Below are positions 1 to 11,387 of a stretch of 64,000 bases of DNA, one piece after another. The first letter of the stretch is position 1; every line of letters starts with the position of its first letter. The DNA comes from Temnothorax longispinosus (Eukaryota; Arthropoda; Insecta; Hymenoptera; Formicidae). Made by a program: the position numbers and the translations under genes. The DNA is taken from positions 373,512 through 437,511 of the forward strand of contig NW_027270047.1 of assembly GCF_030848805.1 (NCBI RefSeq), read 5' to 3'. Below the pieces are notes generated by a model. That model did no database searches, was not told where the DNA came from, and saw only the letters and a program-made list of their open reading frames with translations.

Positions 1-837
1 CTTATACTATTGGCACACGCTTCGGATGGATGTATCGAGTCTTCTGTGTGCTTCCCGCTGTACGCAGCTCGGCCCTACCTGCTCACACTCTCCCGTCGTG
101 CTGCGCACGCACACACACACGGCTTACATACGTGCTGCTCAGCAGCTAATCACGTGTAGCATGAGAATTATCTACATACTTTAACAAAAATTATACAATT
201 CTTAATATTGGACTACCAAAGATCTAAGCTCTGACCATATGTGACGCTTCTTTCCAATTTGTATATCAAAAACGGTCGTATTTCTCATAGTATTTATATT
301 CATACAATTCTATTTGAAAAATGATAAGGACCTTTATGTAAGTTTAAAAAATTAATTTTTTTTAAATTTATTTTACCATTATTTATTTCTGTCAAAATCT
401 TACAACTTTTGTACATAACATTTTTCTAAAGAACATATGTATTTAAAAAAATATACAAATGCTCTGTTAAACTTCATACAATTATTAAAATGAACACATT
501 GATAGATTATACATTTGGATGGAGTACAAGCTAGGACTCCTAAAAACTCTAATTTTAACAATGGTAACGTACCATATGAATTACTCATACGGAGTAACAC
601 TATAATTACAAATTTGGGCAAATATAACCCGAGTAAGACCAATGTCGCTGATCCTGTCTCTATTCCACTAAATAAAGTGTTTAACACATCCATTATTTTG
701 TTTGTAAGTTTTATTAGCGAAATATTGATACGCGTATCTTCTTTGTATTCTGCAAATATTAAAAACATTTTATAATATTATATTAATAAAAATACTTAAA
801 AATAATTTCAATTATTATAAATTTATATATCTTACAG
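1..837. other. AT-rich stretch without a supported gene
   Basis: Mostly AT-rich non-coding DNA. A plus-strand ORF at 515-775 (86 codons) could hold an exon of the small gene that follows, because a GTAAGT donor-like site lies at 702 and an acceptor-like CTTACAG ends at 837. The two do not join in a clean frame, so I do not call an exon here. Confidence 0.4.
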
Positions 838-1067
838 TATTAGAAGGATACGTTAAAACAAATTTCGCTAACGTTCATAATAGTAAGTTAAAAAAAATAA
901 TTGGCTGTGGATCAATCACAGATGGTACCTACAAAATAGAAATACATATTATAAACTTCAACAAAGATGAATATCTTAAATTAAATATCACAAAAGGTGA
1001 TAAAGTAAAAGTAACAGGAACTATACAAAATAAAGGTAAAGCTTCTTATATGTTCAGATTGTTATAA
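838..1067 (+). CDS. Possible last exon, small OB-fold-like protein
   Basis: An open frame of 75 codons begins at 840, just after an acceptor-like CTTACAG, and ends with TAA at 1065-1067. The translation is lysine- and isoleucine-rich and ends in a GDKVKVTGTIQ segment. A turn followed by such a strand is common in OB-fold single-strand DNA-binding proteins; that likeness is inference only. The base composition is clearly coding-like compared with the AT-rich surroundings. I do not recognise the family. It could be a remnant of a transposon- or virus-derived replication accessory gene, or chance. Confidence 0.3.
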
Positions 1068-1148
1068 AATAGTATTATATGTATATTAGTATTACATATA
1101 ATTTTAAATGTAATTTTAATTTATTGATCAAACGTTGGTTTGGTTAAA

Positions 1149-1298
1149 ATGCAATTTTTATATTTTTTTGAAGATGAACCATATTATCTTGTTTGTAATG
1201 ATATAACAAACATTACCAAATTAAATGGAAAAATGTTGTTACCATTCTTATTAAAAGGAATTGAAACACCTAAGAAGCGAAAACTTAATGAATCTTAA
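1149..1298 (+). CDS. Small ORF with basic C-terminus, unknown
   Basis: An ATG at 1149 opens 49 codons, stop TAA at 1296-1298. The predicted peptide has an acidic N-terminal part (FFEDEPYY) and ends in a basic KKRKLNES tail that could act in nuclear localisation. It lies 80 bp downstream of the OB-fold-like exon in the same orientation. No family recognised. It may be a separate short gene, an exon of the same locus, or chance. Confidence 0.22.
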   Translation: MQFLYFFEDEPYYLVCNDITNITKLNGKMLLPFLLKGIETPKKRKLNES

Positions 1299-3413
1299 AA
1301 ACAAATAAGGTAATCATAAATTTTTGTATAATTTAAATTGTAATTTTACAGAATTATTTACTCAAAATTGAAATTGCAAAGTAACAAACAAACTGACAAA
1401 TGTTAAGTAATTAATATATTAAATAATTAATAATAATTAATAATTAAAAAACAGCAAATATAATCATCCATTTGATATACCTATATTAATAATAACTTAT
1501 ATTTTATTATTAATATAAATGTATAAACATAAATATTTATATTTTGCAGTTGCTTTCCAAGAAAAATTGTAAGAATGACTCTGGCAGGAAAGATTGATTT
1601 GCACATTTCTTTGGGCTTAACAAACCCAAACTTGATTTTATTAATTTTAGTATTCTTTGCACTGCTACTGAACATACATACAAAATATAAAAATTACAAG
1701 GAAGAATCTGTTGTTGTTTCTCAGTGTTCTTATTTTAATGAAGATATCTAAAGATCTCTATTTAAAGAATAAAGGATCTACGGAATTTATAAAAATACAC
1801 TTTTGATTGTTATATAATTGTCAAACAATTGTCTTATACTATAATTAAGTTATAAGATTTAAATGAGTTACCGTTTATTAAGCCCAATTATTGTAAACTA
1901 TATTCAATAATAAAAATTTTTACTGGATATTATATGTATATTATATTATTTTATTAAATATTATATTATATTATAAATTATTATATATTAATTTTATATA
2001 TAATTCTAAATTTAATTTTAATTCATTGATTAAATGTTGATTCGCTTAACTTAAGTATAAAAATATTAAGGTAATATTATAAAAGGAATTATTTTTTATA
2101 TATTAAATAGTGTCTGATAAAGATTTATTATAAACAAAAATTTTTTTTTTTATTTTACAAACAATTTAATTTTGATTATTTATTATTTATCAAATTTGGC
2201 ATTACAACACAATTTAATAACTATTTTTTTACTTGCCATAATGCTCAAATGCATATAAACATATAGAATACATATAATTCTTGAAAAAAAAATAGATAAA
2301 AGTGTAAAAGTATCTCGGAAATTTTTTAGCAATTATCTCACTTTTTTCGAAAGCGCTTTAAAAAAATACGCAAGCATTTTATGAAGTCCAAAGCGCGATA
2401 GATTTCTTCGCGTAACTGCCTGAGCAAGTCATGCGATTTTTCGCGATGTTGATCGTCAAGAAACGCCGAGACGTAATTCTGCGAAACAAGAAACCACCAT
2501 ACCCAACGTGATGATTAACACCCGCACCGTGGGTTTGGCGTTTCGATCCAGGCGTTCCGAATGGAAACGTTCTTAATGGTAATTATTATAAGTCGTAGTG
2601 CGCGCACACGGGGGCAGGAAGTTCGTACTTTAACTCCGCTTCTCTGCCCGCGTGCTAATTGCCATTTGACGAGGCTCCGCTAGCACGTGCACTCACAATC
2701 AGACATTCGAAACGGATTAATATACCAATCTTGCGTGGAATTGGCAGACGCGATGCCATTCGTGTTGATCAAGCGCGAGCGCGCAATTCAATCGTTGTTC
2801 TTAAATTGTAAATAATTCGTCGTTCTTAAATCAGTTTTGGTCATAAGCGAAGCGCGTGAAAACCATCGAGTAGAAATACAAATACCAATATATCAAATTT
2901 TTATACAACAGATTTCATCTGCAGCATTAATTATTTACACTACCTTTAAATTATTATATATATTTGAGATACTAATTCTAGTAAAGATCCTTATCTATTA
3001 TATTTGAGATCAGCTTTGTTATTTATCAAATTTGGCATTACAACACAATAATTATTTTTTTATTAACAAAGTGATATTGATGCTAACCAATTTTTAAATA
3101 GTAATATCTTAAAAATGTATAATTATTAAATAATTTATTACTTATTACTGAAATAAAATAAAATTTATTTAAAAACTTGAAGTTTATAAGTACTTTTGCA
3201 TGATATAATGAAATTTAAAATAATGAAATTTAAAATTTTCTAGCAAACCTACATCATAAAATCTCTGAAAATTATCCTTTTTAGCTCATTATATCTCTTT
3301 TTTTTATTGAAATGAAATAGAAATATTTAGATAACCAATTTGTGTTCAGCAGCCAAAAATATATGGAAATGATTATTTGCACTTGTTTAGCAAAATGTTA
3401 TTTTACCATGTAA
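1299..3413. repeat. AT-rich intergenic DNA with old direct repeats
   Basis: No gene is visible. A roughly 40-bp direct repeat centred on CAAATTTGGCATTACAACAC occurs near 2188 and again near 3027. A second, more diverged duplication links about 1072-1160 with 1928-2055. The segment 2330-2900 is richer in GC and CpG but has no convincing reading frame. Confidence 0.4.
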
Positions 3414-5880
3414 TTAAATATATATTTCTTTATATACGTGATTTTTAACATATCTATTTTCTCTTTGATTACCAAGATAAACTTTCAATGACTCCCAAGA
3501 ACGTACTCGTGAAAAAGCAACATAAAGTTGTTCCGTGATTAAAAACATCTTTACGAAGATCAACTCCTACTTTGTCAAACGTCTGTCCTTGAGATTTGTT
3601 AATTGTCATAGCAAAAGCTAATTTTATTGGAAATTGTCTTCTTTTAAAGGTAAAAGGATATACGTTTTCACAATACAGTGTTATACGATTTAAGAAAACA
3701 ATATCATCTGCTTTGTCACCTGTCAAAATCTTGCATTTTAATAAATTATTTTCAAGCTCAAGAACTATTAATCTAGTACCATTACAAAAACCTTCATTAA
3801 TGCTAAGATTTCTAATTAACATAACAATACAATTTGGTCTTAAACGCAACTCGTGAGGAGAAAGACATGCTGGAGAAAGGCTATTTAAATATTCTGGTAA
3901 TAAAGACTCAACAATATCATCATTATCATTACAATTTACAGCACTATCTACACTTGTATAAATTCGCTCGCCACTTACATCTAATAATTCAACAACTTGT
4001 TTATTAATTTCGTCAACATCGACATTTCTTGCAGAGAGTATCGCTCTTTTAGCTATTTTATCAAATTCTTTTTTACGAATTACATCGCCATATATGTCTG
4101 TTACAATATCTGAATCAATTGGTGCTACACAACATTCAGGAACTTCCATATTATCTTCAGAATCATTTAATATCCCATTACCCATATCCAATAGAAATTT
4201 TGCAAATTTAATTTTTTCTGAAATAACTCGCATATTTTGCGTTAAAGAAAAATTTAAAAAATATTTCCAGGTATAGCTAAACTTAATAGAAAGATTCACT
4301 ATTTCACTTCGAGTACTTCGTATCTTGATCGGAAGAAGTTGTCTAAAATCACCACCTAATACGATAATTTTTCCACCAAAAGGTAAATCGTTATTCATAA
4401 TATCACGCAACGTTCGATCTACTATTTCTAAAGCGTATCGAGGTGCCATAGGCGCTTCATCCCAAATAAAAATATCTATTTCTTTTAAATATTTAGCTTT
4501 TTTTGATTGAATTTTAATAACGGATGACGAATCATTAAGTAACGGAACTGGCAAGCCAAATGTTTTATGAACTGTTTTTCCTTCAGGAAGTAATGTTGCT
4601 GCAATCCCTGTAAAAGCCATAGTACATACACGTTTACTTCTAATTTTGGCTAAATAATAAATAGTTGTATATACAAACGTTTTACCCGTTCCACCAGGAC
4701 CATCAATATAAAAGCAATTTCTAGTATTATTATTATCATCTAATCTGTTTAACACGGTATCAACTATTTTTTTTGCTCATTATTTAATTGATTATACTGT
4801 CTCGTACCAATTTCTGTAATTTGATCAAGTGTCATATAATCTTCCTCTTCAACATTGTCTATCAATTGTTCCATTTGTGGAAAGTCAGCAAGACTTTTAC
4901 CTTCAGCGCGAAGCATAGCGTTAATTGTAATATATGCTTTTCTTTGTCCTTGTAATATACCAATATGTCGCGAGTAATCTTCCGACATCGCCATTTTAAA
5001 TCTTTCCCAAAGTTCTTCTGGATATAATGGTTGACAATGTAGTAAAATTCGTACAAATAATCTACGAAGTTGTCGTGGCATCATCCATTTAACAGCTTCA
5101 TCCATAGCTCATCTTCAATCATCTTCAATCAAACCTAAAGCTAAACATGTAGCTGTAAATGTTTGATAATTTTGCCCATTAATAGTCCTTAGATCTTCAA
5201 AACTTATAGCTCCTTTGACAGTGAGTAACAATAATCGTAAATGAAATAATTCTATTTGAGTTGGACTAATGGAATACATTCGTCCTATACAATTAAAATG
5301 ACTACTACGTTTAACCCAACGTGAAACATTTCGACCATTAACTTTTTCTTTTTTAAATGTATAATGACATGGAATTTCTGTATATAAATAATTTTTTGCT
5401 TCATTATCACGCAAATTTAGTGCAAAATAGTCTATTAACATAGTAACTTGATTTAAAGCAGAAGAAATTGCATCTTCATTGCATTCATTTTCAATAGTTA
5501 TGTTTTGTTCATTAGGTAAGTGAACAGGCAAACGTATTACAGCATGACTTTTATCTTGTAATTTTTTTTCAAGAATACGCCAGCTCGCTTCTACTGGTCC
5601 TACATAACGAGCTTCGATATAATTGTGTATCTCATTATGATCTAAAACTATATTTTCTGTCACTGGTTCAATTGTTATAGCAGCAGCGTCATGACCTTTA
5701 TAAATATACTTATAAAGATATTTAACTGATTTAATACTTGAAACTATCTCAACATTTATATGACAATTAAATAAAATTGATAATTTAGGACAATATGGAA
5801 CAACATGACGATTATCAACTATATATCCACCAGGACGTTCAAAAGTATTACCAACATCTCGTCTACGATAATTTTTTTAC
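3414..5880 (-). pseudogene. Helitron Rep/helicase, C-terminal part, broken
   Basis: Minus-strand remnant of the large Helitron replication protein, which in intact elements joins a HUH-type Rep domain to a Pif1-family helicase and drives rolling-circle transposition. The upstream part (5880-5115) has the conserved region before the helicase (KYIYKGHD, ARYVGPVEASWRI). The helicase shows Walker A (GPGGTGKT), Walker B (WDEAP), GGDFRQ and a late NKSQGQTFD motif. Frameshifts occur near 5110 (a duplicated ATCTTCAATC), in an A8 run near 4765, and near 3533, after which the last motif resumes in another frame to a stop at 3414-3416. The Rep catalytic HUH domain is missing. The truncated 5' side sits 27 bp from an SLC6 exon. 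I could not identify Helitron TC or CTRR ends. Confidence 0.85.
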
Positions 5881-5907
5881 ATGATTTTTAAAAAGATAGT
5901 ATTACAG

Positions 5908-7911
5908 GAATACGAGTCCATCGAGTACGGTATCGGCGCGCCGTCCTGGAAGTTGTCGATAGGCCTGTTCCTCAGTTGGGCCTGTGTCTTCGTGGGATGC
6001 TCTTCCGCGGCGTGAAGAGCACGGGCAAAGCCGCTTACTTCCTCGCTATATTTCCTTACGTCATGATGACGGCTTTGCTGATCAGAGCCGTTACTTTTGA
6101 CGGTGCCGTCGACGGCATCCTCTTCTTTGTAACACCGAATTGGAACGCCCTATGGAAGCCCACTGTCTGGTACGCCGCTATCACACAATGCTTCTTCTCG
6201 TTATCAGTCTGCGCGCCGGACCGATTATCAACTATTCGTCCTATAACAATTTCGAACATAGGGTAGATAGGTAACGTATGAAGAAAGACTTGATGCTGTT
6301 GCAAGCTTCTCATAATTTTAGTTTTTAAAAAATTTATTCCAAGATAAAAAATAAATGTTTCCTATTTTATTCTGCTTATCTCCTCAGGGATGTGATGACA
6401 GTGACCACGCTGGACACATTCACCAGCCTGATGGCCGGTTGCACGATCTTTGGTATTCTAGGCAATTTGGCTTACGAGATGAAAACGAAAGACATCTCGA
6501 AGATGGTCCGCGACGGCACCGCGGGTTTAGCCTTCATCTCTTATCCGGATGCGCTGTTGCGCTTCACTTTCGTACCGCAGCTGTTCTCCGTTCTGTTCTT
6601 CGTAATGATGTTCGTTCTTGGTATTGGAAGCGCCGTCGCGTTGTGTGGCGCGGTACTTAACGTCGTCCGCGAGCATCTGCCCAATATGAAGCAGTGGTTG
6701 TTGGTGCTCTGCGTCACCAGCTGCGGTTTTATCGTCAGTCTCGTCTATATTACCCCGGTGCGTTAAACAGGTTACCCAAGCTTGCTCTAAAATGCAAACA
6801 GTTGACAGAAACATATTAGTCTAAAGTGTTACGCGTCTAACCGATACCTGATATTTGTGTTTGAGCGATATAGAAATGCACCCAAAGTTCTACGCGAAAC
6901 ATTACCACTGAATTCAATCAGAATATTAAATGTTAGGTAAATGAAGATTAGAGTTTAGAGATGAAAAAGAAGAGTATAAGACAAAATTATTATTCTAGTA
7001 AGTCGTCGTTCATTACTTTTCGTAATGTAAATAAAATTTTTACATTTTTTCAAATAATTGAAAAATTTTAAAATCTTGAAAGACAGAAATACTTTCGATA
7101 GAACGTCTATTTCGTGTACAATAATAAATGTCGATTATAGGGTGGTCAATGGTTCACAACGTTGATTGATTATTACAGCGTTACTTTTGTGGCGATAATC
7201 GTCGGCGTTCTTGAGATGATAACCATCTTCTGGGTGTATGGCCTTTCGAATTTTCTCAATGATATGGAATTCATGCTGGGCAGGAGACTAGGTTTCTACT
7301 GGCGATCTTGTTGGCTCGTATAATCACGCCTTTGCTCATGATCGTCATACTGATTTACACGTGCGCCACTTATGAGCCAGTCACGTACACGACGTAGCCA
7401 CTTATGAGCCAGTCACGTACAGTCGTGTACGACGGTGCACCGTTTCCCGATTATGCCTACGGTCAGTGAAATTTTTTCGATTCTATAATCCGACTTTTTA
7501 AATATTGCATTTCTATTACATAATACGTAAATTACAAGTCACTTAAAGATCACCATTGTAGAGCGATATTTTTTCTTTTCCACTTTTAGCAATAGGATGG
7601 TTCGTGCTGATTCTAGGAGTATCTCCCATTGTGTGGTGAGCCGGCCAGAGAATAATTACGAATAGAATGTCGATTTTTACCGAAGTAGGTATCTCAAGAT
7701 GTATTAGTAATTAATCAAATTCTTATAATTAAAATCAAAGCCGCAGATTAATTCGTTGAAATTTCGAAACGCATTACAGTCCATCAAAGCGGCGTTTTGG
7801 CCTGAGGAAGGTAAATGGGGACCTAAGAATCCGAAGATACACAGAGAATGGGAAGCGTTTGTGACGGAAAAGAAGTTCAGTGCTCAAGGCGGTCTGATGA
7901 AGATATTTTGA
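5908..7911 (+). CDS. SLC6-type sodium-coupled transporter, 3' exons
   Basis: Exons of a sodium- and chloride-dependent neurotransmitter/amino-acid transporter (SLC6, a plasma-membrane symporter). Exons: 5908-6270, 6388-6757, 7141-7461, 7590 to about 7635 and 7747-7911 (stop TGA). They encode the family's later membrane helices: RGVKSTGK, ITQCFFSLSVC, TLDTFTSLMAGC, ILGNLA, FISYPDA, IEFMLG-like MEFMLGRR, and an AIGW helix. Introns at 6271, 6758 and 7462 have GT-AG ends and compatible phases. The N-terminal half of the family is absent; the Helitron fragment lies immediately upstream. Frame breaks occur near 5994, 6213 and 7317, and exon C carries a tandem duplication. The exon D donor is unclear. 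It is either a decaying copy or a gene damaged by assembly indels. Substrate cannot be read from these exons. Confidence 0.85.
7366..7430 (+). repeat. About 31-bp tandem duplication in SLC6 exon
   Basis: The segment beginning GCCACTTATGAGCCAGTC is present twice in tandem (from about 7366 and from about 7397) inside the third SLC6 exon. It duplicates part of the extracellular-side coding sequence and, being no multiple of three, disturbs the frame. Confidence 0.8.
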
Positions 7912-8247
7912 AATAGATTTTATTTATTGCTTCCCTGTCCATCTAAATCAATTATGCACTCCTGTTCAATCTCTATTAGCTAACTAATGTAGTTGAAAAA
8001 ATAAAAATAATTTTACTATATTCCATAACAATGTATCTTTAGTCAGCGGGTTGTTAAAGATATTTTCAAAGTTTTTCAGTACCGATTTATACAACGAATA
8101 CCTGGGAAATTTACCTGAAATGTCAAAGTATACAATGAATCGTGCCTTTTGATTTATGTCTTCGATTTGCGAGTGCGTCTTACGAAACAGTGTTAATTAA
8201 TTACACGCAGATAATTACAAATCACCGATCGCATTATATAATAACAG

Positions 8248-8643
8248 GATGATCATGTGACCTTGCGACCGGGAACTTCCCAACAGCCGCGTCGCTTGAC
8301 CAAACGGTCACCCCGAGTGATGTTGCAGAGACTACCCGTTGCAGAGCCACGCGCGGCACAGACGGGACGAGCGGTAGCGGAAGCGCAGCCGCCTCAGGGG
8401 AACCCAACAGCGGCACCTGCACCACGGGAGACCAAACTCCCAAGCATGCCGCCCACGCCGTTAATGTCGGCATTGCAGGTCCCCATAATGACTCCCACGC
8501 CTCCTCCTCTGATAGACGCGATCGCGGAATTCGTCGGATACGATTTCCCGATCGGCCCGGTTGATCAGCCCTCCGATGACTTCCAGTCACCGTCGGGAGA
8601 GAGCGAGAGTGACGACGACGACGAGGCATGGGAGCCGAAGTAG
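8248..8643 (+). CDS. Possible proline-rich tail exon
   Basis: Open for 131 codons from an acceptor-like ATAACAG (ends 8247) to TAG at 8641-8643, much richer in GC than its flanks. The peptide is basic and proline-rich, then ends in an acidic tract (ESESDDDDEAWEPK). It lies 340 bp downstream of the SLC6 stop in the same orientation and might be an alternative cytoplasmic tail of that transporter. No compatible donor was found in the preceding exon, so it could belong to another gene or be non-coding. Confidence 0.35.
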   Translation, partial: DDHVTLRPGTSQQPRRLTKRSPRVMLQRLPVAEPRAAQTGRAVAEAQPPQGNPTAAPAPRETKLPSMPPTPLMSALQVPIMTPTPPPLIDAIAEFVGYDFPIGPVDQPSDDFQSPSGESESDDDDEAWEPK

Positions 8644-9060
8644 AGAAAGACGGCTCGTCGATTGACGATAAAACATATATAGAATACATGTTTCTTTTGT
8701 TTGATTTTTATTTTTGATAACTTGCTCGCCAAAATGGTCACGTAGTTTATTTCGTTAGATTTTCATTTCTGCCATTCACATTTATTCAGTTTATTTGAGA
8801 TTACACTTACGGCATTCGTAAGAGACTTAGGATTAAGTTGCGTTGAAAGCCCGTACGGCCAGTTACATTTAGATTTTTGCGTATTATCAAAGAATACAGG
8901 CTCGGTAAGACGGCAAAGACCGCGCGTAATTTTAGGTTAAGAATTATATCCGCCCGATAGATATAAAACCAAGTTTAGTTGATACTTTGACTCACCGCCG
9001 ATCAAAAAGGCCTTATATTATTTAGCGGTTGTCGATACAGTTTAAGCGATAAGGATCGTA
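8644..9060. other. No gene seen
   Basis: Non-coding sequence between the proline-rich ORF and the 99-bp repeat block. I see no promoter, RNA gene or repeat boundary that I can support. Confidence 0.4.
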
Positions 9061-9790
9061 CGAGGATAAGCGCGTTTAATTCGAAACGCCGACATAGAGT
9101 TACGGCGATAACCCGTATTGGGGGCACGGAGGAACATCCCCCGGACCCGGTAAGCGCGTCCATGAGGTGGGCGCCGTAAAAACACTAAGTTCTTGGAAAA
9201 AACCATCTTCTCCAGGAACAAAGAAGTCGAAACGTCTTCCGAGGACCTGGGACACAGCCCCAGGGGGTTCGCGCCATGACCCGGTGAAATCCCCGGGAAA
9301 CGCAACTTCTCCAGGGAAAGAGAGATCCGACGGACTCGCCAGGACCGGAGGAGCCTCTCCAGGGGGTCGGCGCCATTGTCCGGCGAAATCCCGGCGAAAC
9401 GCACTTTCGCCAGGATCTTATCCATCCGACGGTCTCACCAGGACCTGGGACACCCTCCCAGGGGGTCGGCGTCAAAGTCAGACGAGTTCCCCGGAAAAAG
9501 CATCTTCCCCGGGAACAAACGACGGAATCCGTCGCGAGAGGTCCTGGGACACCCGCCTAGGGGGTCGACGTCGAGCTCCGACGAAGATCTCCAGAAAACG
9601 CATCATCTACGGGAACAGTGGCCCGGAACAGCGATACCAGCTTCCGAGAAACCTAGCCAGAGGGTCGGCGTCAACGGCCGACGACATCGACGTCACCCGG
9701 ACGTCGTCTACAGGAAGAACACCCAAAGTCATCATCAGGGGCATCTCCGAAGAGGTGCGCAAGGGTCGGCGCCGTCCGCGTCGAGAAATT
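9060..9790 (+). repeat. 99-bp tandem repeat array, at least 6 units
   Basis: A landmark AGGGGGT recurs at 9262, 9361, 9460 and 9559, exactly 99 bp apart, with degenerate copies near 9162, 9659 and 9760. Units are GC-rich (CCTGGGACAC, then the landmark, then CCGGCGAAATCC-like text). Because 99 is divisible by three, stop-free frames run through the array on both strands; the longest plus ORF is 9167-9925 (252 codons), giving a 33-residue repeat with GGRR and SPG. It may be a minisatellite inside an LTR-like GC-rich element rather than a protein gene: no ATG-led coding context, introns or homologous domain are visible. Confidence 0.8.
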
Positions 9791-10726
9791 TCCGGGAGTA
9801 AAAACCTGGTGCAGCGGTACCAGGGAAGGAAGATTCTCGCACTGCGTTGCGCGTGGAAATTTCCACGGGAACCTTCTAGAACAAGCGTAAATCGGAGATG
9901 CGCAAAAGGGCACGCGAGAGGGTAGTGAAAATCATCGTGTTTTCGCATGATCGCGCCAGATGTGCCGGCCGCGAACAATGGACAATCGAGAAAGTTCCAA
10001 GGAGTGGGAGCGATCCGGCATAAGTGGGGAGCCCAAACGAGAGCGACCGCTCGAGGCAGTCTCTCGGGTATAGCCGTGGCGAACACACGTATCACACTCT
10101 GTACGATCGACATACGCGTTATACTTTACAACAGAGAACTCCCGCGTACTATCGCGTTAAATTACTCGTCTTAACTAACAGCGAGGGGCAATTAATTGCC
10201 AAATACAATCGAGTGTTAGCAACAATACGCGAGTTTGAAATTCGGATACATTGTTAATTAACGGAAGTGCATATCGAGTATATAACAACCACGGGCATTG
10301 GGTCACGCGGATACGGAATATTGTGCGGACATTATTAATTATTGTATTTAACCACCGAATACTCGTTCGTTACATCTGCGCACGAACATTGTATGATAGA
10401 GTGATGATCACGGCCGAGTGCGTGATCATAGTTTAACAATCACGGGGCACAAAGTCCTCCGATCGGAATAATTATCTGGAATAAATGCATCGTAACAACT
10501 AAACAAATAAGCCGAGATACGCAATTTGAATAATTGTGCAACTTTATTAAAATAAAGCGACATTCACACCGAGGCGAGAAACTCGCGTTGTGAGACACCT
10601 TTATGATATTGTGAAACGGCCTGTAATGTTGAAATGATGATCTGAAATTAAAGATTAATTAATTCTGAAAGAAATTCTCCTGATTAATTATAAAAAAAAA
10701 ATTATCGATACTTACCTTCTACTTAC
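9791..10726. other. GC-rich then AT-rich DNA, no gene seen
   Basis: The first part (to about 10500) is CpG-rich and resembles the LTR-like segments elsewhere in the window; several short ORFs overlap on both strands and none stands out. No paired LTR ends or target duplication could be defined. The remainder is AT-rich and is the likely downstream intron or flank of the minus-strand gene that begins upstream at 11387. Confidence 0.35.
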
Positions 10727-11387
10727 CTTGTCCTTCGGCGATGATCCAACGTTGGCCAGCGGCAATCCGGTATGCGATGTAAAGCGAGGATCCGGGGAAG
10801 CAGAGCAGCAACACAGCAGCGATCCATCCGAGGCGGGAACCTGAAAGAAAAGAAGCGAATTAGTACGTAATTAAAACATAATTATCGGGACTTACCCTTA
10901 TCTGGTATGCGAGGTAAAGCGAGGATCCAGAGACGGGTAACAGCAACGGCGATCCATTCCGGGCGTCGATCTGCAACAAAACATAAAATAATTATCACAT
11001 AATTATTTTATAATTAATTACCTCTATCTGGTATGCGATGTAAAGCGAGGATCCAGGGATGAGAAGCAGCAACGGTGATCCAACAGGGACATCAGTCTGA
11101 AATAAAATTCAAATAATTGGGATATAATTATTTTATCCTTACTTACCTCTATCTGGTATGCGATGTAAAGCGAGGATCCAGGGACGAGAAGCAGCAACGG
11201 TGATCCATCAGGGACATCCTTCTGAAACAAATAAATCCTATTAGCGTCTTGCGAATAATCGGGGCGTTGATGCGAACATTTACCTTCTCGGTAGTCTAAG
11301 GTAAAACCAAGTGGCAACCGTTCGATAGGAATATTATCCGCCGGAATCGAGCTCAACACGTGCCGTCCGGTCACAACCTAACGTAAT
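10727..11387 (-). CDS. Two exons of an unknown membrane protein gene
   Basis: Read on the minus strand, an exon runs from about 11387 (after an acceptor-like GTTAG) to 11284, where the donor is GAAG|GTAAAT in phase 1. A second exon, 10840-10727 (114 bp), has CAG before it and a strong CAAG|GTAAGT donor after it. Joined in phase 1 this exon is open and encodes a hydrophobic stretch (WIAAVLLLCFPGSSLYIA) followed by a basic segment, consistent with one transmembrane helix. I do not recognise the family. No start codon or terminal exon is identified. In the intron between these exons lie three further exon-like copies, described separately. Confidence 0.45.
10896..11221 (-). repeat. Tandem array of three duplicated 75-bp exon copies
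   Basis: Three units of about 126 bp each contain an exon-like block related to the 114-bp exon at 10727-10840. The blocks are 11221-11147, 11096-11022 and 10970-10896 on the minus strand. Each is exactly 75 bp and is flanked by CTG/CAG acceptor and GT donor dinucleotides. Each shares GGATCC TCGCTTTAC and GCATAC. Read from their first base all are open and encode 25 residues ending in GSSLYIAYQI-like text. Spliced in phase 1 from the upstream exon, two of them would hit an early stop, while the third stays open. Confidence 0.7.

Noticed and set aside
400..768. Minus ORF of 122 codons in AT-rich DNA
   Set aside because: Hydrophobic but without recognisable motif, and it overlaps an equally open plus frame; too weak to call.
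9042..9475. Minus-strand ORFs across the 99-bp array
   Set aside because: Unit length divisible by three keeps several frames open at once; nothing favours these over the plus frame.
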